Assembly: GCA_937899625.1 (NCBI GenBank)
Contig: CALCCB010000078.1
Location: 1 to 32,894 of the forward strand
Source of the DNA: an uncultured Bacteroidota bacterium
GTDB lineage: Bacteria > Bacteroidota > Bacteroidia > Flavobacteriales_D > Crocinitomicaceae
DNA length: 32,894 bases
Reading direction: 5' to 3'
Both the position numbers and the translations under genes were made by a program. Below the pieces are notes generated by a model. The model made no database searches, had not been told where the DNA came from, and saw only the letters and a program-made list of their open reading frames with translations. Position 1 is the stretch's first letter. The number at the start of each line of letters is the position of its first letter. Below are positions 29,703-32,894 of the stretch, piece by piece.

Positions 29703-30665
29703 TTAAGCCTCCCTGCCTATATGGAATATCGCGTCCCCCTTGTACACAACCGGAGATTCATTGAGACAGATTAAATATCCTGCCTGCGCTGCCTTGATCT
29801 TTTTCTCGAAATTTCCATAGGGATCTGTAACCATACCAATGATATCACCTTTATTCACTTTAGCTCCGTTATCAACCAGAGCTTGGAACATTCCTGAATT
29901 TGGCGACCTCATCCATTTACTATCTTTCAAAATTACGGGCTCTCTATCTCTTGAAATGTCTATTTTGAAGGTACGCATTCCCAAATGGCTTAATAGTCTC
30001 TTAACTCCGTTTAGTCCTTCTTCAACGATCAATTCTTCGATATTATTTGTCTTTCCTCCTTCAAACAACAGCATGTTCTTCCCTAGCTTATTGATTGACT
30101 CACGGATCGTTTTTGGAATATATGATGAATTCAGAATAAATGGTGGGTTAAAGATCTTTGCCAGATCCAGATGTTTCTCGTCTTGTAACACACACCTGAT
30201 CTGAGGGTAATTATTTCGTTGTGCTGACCCTGTGTGAAAATCGATCACGTAATCCACATGTGGAGCAATTTCCTTCATAAAATGAAAGGCAAACTGCGCT
30301 GCCAATGACCCGCTTTCACTTCCTGGAAAACTCCGGTTCAGATCTCTACCATCCGGTAATTCTCTTTTCACGTTCAGAAATCCGAAAATATTGAACACCG
30401 GAAGACAAATGATCGTTCCTATTTGCGGTTTATTGAATCCCTTTCGAAGCACTCTTCGAATGATCTCAATCCCATTTATCTCGTCTCCGTGGAGGCCCGC
30501 CATTAACAAAACTGTAGGACCATCCACTTTTGCTCTTTCGATGATCACTGGAACAAGAATTGGCGTAGTTGTATGAAGCTTTGCTACATCAAGATTGAGT
30601 TGCGCTCCTTTACCAGGTAAGATCTCCTTCCCAAGGATCACCATTTTTTTGTGTTTCTCGGACAT
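29703..30665 (-). CDS. Succinylglutamate desuccinylase/aspartoacylase-like metallopeptidase-fold deacylase
   Basis: The 320-residue protein belongs to the AstE/AspA branch of the M14 zinc-carboxypeptidase fold. The Zn ligands His59 and Glu62 are in [12 protein letters not shown] and His144 is in [17 protein letters not shown] (105-115) gives substrate-binding Arg and Asn, and Glu202 (LLFEGGK) is the likely catalytic acid/base. The last 90 residues form a beta-barrel, biotinyl-like region ([15 protein letters not shown]). The family cleaves N-acyl amino acids or similar amides. Its ATG overlaps the rimK stop by one base (TAATG). Placement behind a RimK-type ligase and a COG4067 protease suggests it acts in the same amino-acid-adding or -removing process, but this is inference. 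Confidence 0.88.
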   Translation of the reverse strand: MSEKHKKMVILGKEILPGKGAQLNLDVAKLHTTTPILVPVIIERAKVDGPTVLLMAGLHGDEINGIEIIRRVLRKGFNKPQIGTIICLPVFNIFGFLNVKRELPDGRDLNRSFPGSESGSLAAQFAFHFMKEIAPHVDYVIDFHTGSAQRNNYPQIRCVLQDEKHLDLAKIFNPPFILNSSYIPKTIRESINKLGKNMLLFEGGKTNNIEELIVEEGLNGVKRLLSHLGMRTFKIDISRDREPVILKDSKWMRSPNSGMFQALVDNGAKVNKGDIIGMVTDPYGNFEKKIKAAQAGYLICLNESPVVYKGDAIFHIGREA

Positions 30666-31543
30666 TAGCGTTTAACGTTCCTTTCGATGTAATTAATTAT
30701 TTTACCCGCTATGTCAACATCTGTCGCTTTTTCTATTCCTTCAAGTCCAGGTGACGAATTGACTTCAAGAACTAGCGGACCTCTTTCCGACTGAAGAAGG
30801 TCAACACCTGCTACTCCTAATCCTACCGCTTTAGCGGCTAGTATTGCCGTATACTTCTCTTCCGTCGTCAGTTCGATCATCTGAGAAGTTCCTCCTCTAT
30901 GTAGGTTAGACCTGAATTCTCCGGGTTTCCCTTGTCTTTTCATTGCTCCGACCACTTCACCATCCACAACAAACGCTCTGATATCTGCACCTTTTGCTTC
31001 TTTAATGAATTCTTGTACGATCACCCTTGCTCTCAAACCATTGAACGCTTCCAAAACAGATTGTGCTGCGTTTTCATTTTCAGCCAATACAACTCCTAGT
31101 CCCTGGGTTCCTTCCAATAGCTTTAAAACCACAGGAGCACCACCTGCACTTTCTACAACATGCTTCACATTTTTCGAATAGTTCGTGAACACCGTTTTGG
31201 GCAAACCAATTCCTTCCTTGGATAGCACTTGTAAGCAACGCAATTTATCTCTGGAATGAACGATACCTCTGGAACCTACTACAGAGAACACGTTCATCAT
31301 TTCGAATTGACGAACCACCGCAGTACCATAGAAAGTAACCGAAGCTCCAATTCTTGGAATGATCGCATCAAAACCGGTCAGGTAATCGTCACCATAATAT
31401 AAGGCCGGACCTGTTTGTTCGATCTCAATATTGCACTTTAAGTGGTCGATCACGTGAGCCTCATGCCCCTTTGCTGTGGCTGCCTCAACTAATCTTCGAG
31501 TCGAATATAAATTCGCGTTTCGCGATAAAATTCCAATTTTCAT
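30665..31543 (-). CDS. rimK: RimK-family ATP-grasp amino-acid ligase
   Basis: The 292-residue protein has the RimK pre-ATP-grasp domain ([21 protein letters not shown]), [20 protein letters not shown] and [21 protein letters not shown]. The ATP-grasp core follows: [42 protein letters not shown] and [13 protein letters not shown] (Mg-binding Glu/Asn). In E. coli RimK adds glutamates to the C-terminus of ribosomal protein S6 and can also make poly-glutamate. It starts 1 nt after the stop of the COG4067 protease gene and overlaps the deacylase gene by one base, so the three genes form a tight operon. The substrate here is not known; the S6 tail is not in this window. Confidence 0.93.
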   Translation of the reverse strand: MKIGILSRNANLYSTRRLVEAATAKGHEAHVIDHLKCNIEIEQTGPALYYGDDYLTGFDAIIPRIGASVTFYGTAVVRQFEMMNVFSVVGSRGIVHSRDKLRCLQVLSKEGIGLPKTVFTNYSKNVKHVVESAGGAPVVLKLLEGTQGLGVVLAENENAAQSVLEAFNGLRARVIVQEFIKEAKGADIRAFVVDGEVVGAMKRQGKPGEFRSNLHRGGTSQMIELTTEEKYTAILAAKAVGLGVAGVDLLQSERGPLVLEVNSSPGLEGIEKATDVDIAGKIINYIERNVKR

Positions 31544-31544
31544 T

Positions 31545-31982
31545 TTACTTTTTATGAACGTATTTAAGTGATGTATCTACCATAAAATTCTTGTTCAACA
31601 GTTTCCGTCCAAGCAAAATCGGGTATCTCATTCCTGATCGCTGAGTAAGTGAGAATTCGGTTTTTATTAACCTACCAGCTATTCTGATCCTACCAAACAC
31701 AAAATACCTTATTTGCTCCTGCCCTGTCGAACTTTTTACTTTCTTTCTTCTAAAATTTTCAAAGTGTATTTCTTCACCTGTGTAAGACTCGAATTTGTCA
31801 TCTAGAAAGATCACTTTCAGAATATCTTTTCCATCCTGCTGCTCAAGATTGCATTTGCTAACATGAATACTCGAGGTATATGCCCCAGTATCCGTTTTAA
31901 CATCGACTCCAGACAAACCAAAATCAGGGAGATCAGCCATCTCTCGTCTACCTATAATTGACTTTTCTTTTGAGGCATTCAT
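31545..31982 (-). CDS. COG4067/RimB-type retropepsin-like protease
   Basis: The product of about 145 residues has [14 protein letters not shown], with the single-domain aspartic-protease motif Asp31-Thr-Gly, and the later [10 protein letters not shown] of the family (Zn_protease/COG4067, retropepsin fold). Proteins of this family accompany RimK; in Pseudomonas the related RimB acts with RimK on S6 glutamylation. It is therefore likely to trim or control RimK products. It is cytoplasmic, without a signal peptide. The start is taken as ATG 31982. An in-frame ATG at 32000 adds six residues but lies 1 nt from a -7-like TAGATTTA (32009-32002), so it would need a leaderless start. It is the first gene of the cassette. 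Confidence 0.85.
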   Translation of the reverse strand: MNASKEKSIIGRREMADLPDFGLSGVDVKTDTGAYTSSIHVSKCNLEQQDGKDILKVIFLDDKFESYTGEEIHFENFRRKKVKSSTGQEQIRYFVFGRIRIAGRLIKTEFSLTQRSGMRYPILLGRKLLNKNFMVDTSLKYVHKK

Positions 31983-32091
31983 TTTTCGAAGAATAAGCAT
32001 GTAAATCTATTAAATTTGCAGACTCACAAAACCCAATTCTCACCAAATCGGCGAATTGTGATTTTTATTGAAATATTTTTTAATAAAATCT

Positions 32092-32119
32092 TTTGTTTGA
32101 GAATTATTTCGTAATATTG
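32092..32119 (+). promoter_or_regulatory. Probable promoter of rplS
   Basis: TTTG (32092-32095, repeated at 32096-32099) and TAATATTG followed by C (32112-32119) form a near-consensus -33/-7 pair with a spacer of 12-16 nt. The box ends 39 nt before ATG 32159. A second perfect box, TAAATTTG, lies further upstream at 32011-32018. Confidence 0.4.
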
Positions 32120-32158
32120 CACCCCGTTTTGCGCGGTTGAACAAGAATTTTAAGAGTC

Positions 32159-32512
32159 ATGGATATTATAAGAGAAATTCAGAGCGAGCTTGTTGAGGTG
32201 AAGGAATTCCCAAAGTTCGGAGCAGGTGACACAATCACTGTATCATACAAGATCAAGGAAGGAAATAAGGAGCGTATCCAGCAATTCCAGGGTGTTGTTC
32301 TTCAGCGTCGCGGATCAGGTGCAACTGAAACTTTCACAGTTCGTAAGATGTCTGGAAACGTTGGTGTTGAGCGTATCTTCCCAATCGCTTCTCCTTTCAT
32401 TGATGCAATTGCTGTAAACAAGAAAGGTTCAGTGCGTAGAGCACGTATCTTCTACTTCAGAGAAAGAACTGGTAAATCAGCTCGTATTAAAGAAAAGAGA
32501 TCTTTCAATTAA
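32159..32512 (+). CDS. rplS: 50S ribosomal protein L19 (bL19)
   Basis: The 117-residue protein is a typical bL19: MDIIREIQ at the N-terminus, [20 protein letters not shown], then [40 protein letters not shown] and the basic [19 protein letters not shown] tail. It sits at the 30S-50S interface of the ribosome. Codon use is strongly biased (CGT for Arg, GTT for Val), as expected for a highly expressed gene. It is monocistronic, not in a rimM-trmD-rplS operon, with a promoter and a strong terminator of its own. It is divergent from the RimK cassette. Confidence 0.98.
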   Translation: MDIIREIQSELVEVKEFPKFGAGDTITVSYKIKEGNKERIQQFQGVVLQRRGSGATETFTVRKMSGNVGVERIFPIASPFIDAIAVNKKGSVRRARIFYFRERTGKSARIKEKRSFN

Positions 32513-32534
32513 GAAACGATTATATCAAAATAAT

Positions 32535-32561
32535 AAGCCTTCCATTTGGAAGGCTTTTTTT
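32535..32561 (+). terminator. Terminator of rplS
   Basis: A 9-bp perfect stem AAGCCTTCC/GGAAGGCTT with loop ATTT is followed by a T run. It lies 22 nt after the stop codon. Confidence 0.92.
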
Positions 32562-32648
32562 ATTCCCATAGGGACAGAATCATTAAACTACCAAATAAAG
32601 TGAAGCTCCCAATTTTTTATTTCTAGCGAAAATTAGACCTGAACTAAT

Positions 32649-32656
32649 TACATTTA
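32649..32656 (+). promoter_or_regulatory. Possible -7 box of the GH25 gene
   Basis: TACATTTA followed by G is one mismatch from TAnnTTTG and ends 4 nt before ATG 32661. No -33 TTTG is seen at the usual distance. Confidence 0.3.
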
Positions 32657-32660
32657 GCTA

Positions 32661-32894
32661 ATGAAAAGCAGAAAGAAAAATATTAAAAAAAGAAAAGGAC
32701 TCAAACTCCTTTTACCTTTTATTTTCATTCTTCTTTGCTGTGCTGGTCTCTTCTATTATTATTCTTCCGACAAAAGCATCAGAAGCGCATCAATTAGAGT
32801 TAAAAAGAGTGCATTCCTATCGATGGTGCCAGATGGATTTGAATCGATAGGAATTGATATCTCTCATCACCAAGGATCAATTGACTGGGATAGA
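32661..32894 (+). CDS. GH25 lysozyme-like protein, 5' part only
   Basis: The first 78 codons are present and the gene runs off the right edge. A Lys/Arg-rich N-terminus (MKSRKKNIKKRKGLK) is followed by one membrane helix or uncleaved signal (about 16-33, LLLPFIFILLCCAGLFYYY). The beginning of a glycoside hydrolase family 25 domain is seen at GIDISHHQGSIDW, whose Asp is conserved in the active site. GH25 enzymes cleave the MurNAc-GlcNAc bond of peptidoglycan, so this is probably a membrane-anchored muramidase acting in the periplasm. ATG 32661 is the first start in frame. Confidence 0.82.
   Translation, partial: MKSRKKNIKKRKGLKLLLPFIFILLCCAGLFYYYSSDKSIRSASIRVKKSAFLSMVPDGFESIGIDISHHQGSIDWDR

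Noticed and set aside
29839-30204. Plus-strand open frame of 121 codons
   Set aside because: It is antisense to the AstE-like gene, whose conserved motifs fix the true strand.

Overview
The window reads as a low-GC chromosome segment from a member of the Bacteroidota, probably Flavobacteriales. The reasons are: four secreted proteins with type IX secretion system (T9SS) C-terminal sorting domains, SprB-type repeats, a Bacteroidota-specific coiled-coil lipoprotein family, DUF4249 and DUF6132 proteins, few Shine-Dalgarno sequences, and repeated -7 boxes of the Bacteroidota form TAnnTTTG in front of genes. Genus cannot be told from the sequence alone.

Layout. 1-1039: a damaged left end. A minus-strand open fragment (1-189) runs head to head into a coiled-coil gene that has lost its expected lipoprotein N-terminus and carries an in-frame TGA. 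1043-2786: a transglutaminase-like protein, a four-helix membrane protein and shikimate kinase (aroK). 2886-3036: tRNA-Lys(UUU) with its own promoter and terminator. 3104-5962: a beta-propeller/SprB-repeat T9SS cargo protein. 5974-6441: tmRNA (ssrA) with promoter and terminator. 6509-9688: a large AsmA-like protein, unusually rich in histidine. 9819-11633: a PhoD-like phosphatase exported by T9SS. 11725-14484: a DUF4249 lipoprotein, an ATP-cone/PD-(D/E)XK nuclease overlapping a 95-residue partner, and an unknown protein. 14522-17131: a secreted PHP-type metallohydrolase with a T9SS tail. 17257-26013: a 2918-residue surface protein with about 27 SprB repeats and two inserted copies of another domain.

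From 26059 to 32000 the genes lie on the minus strand: a serine-hydrolase lipoprotein; a DUF6132-rhodanese-rhodanese operon; panB coupled to an RluA-type pseudouridine synthase; and a three-gene cassette of a retropepsin-like protease (COG4067), RimK ATP-grasp ligase and an AstE/aspartoacylase-like deacylase. rplS (bL19) is divergent from that cassette and ends in a clean terminator. A GH25 lysozyme-like gene runs off the right edge.

Functionally the window mixes housekeeping (ssrA, rplS, aroK, panB, tRNA-Lys) with cell-surface export. The parts most worth a second look are the ATP-cone nuclease pair, the RimK/protease/deacylase cassette, the tmRNA tag frame, the inserted domains in the giant repeat protein, the broken left end, and a set of promoters lying almost on top of start codons, which suggests leaderless transcripts.
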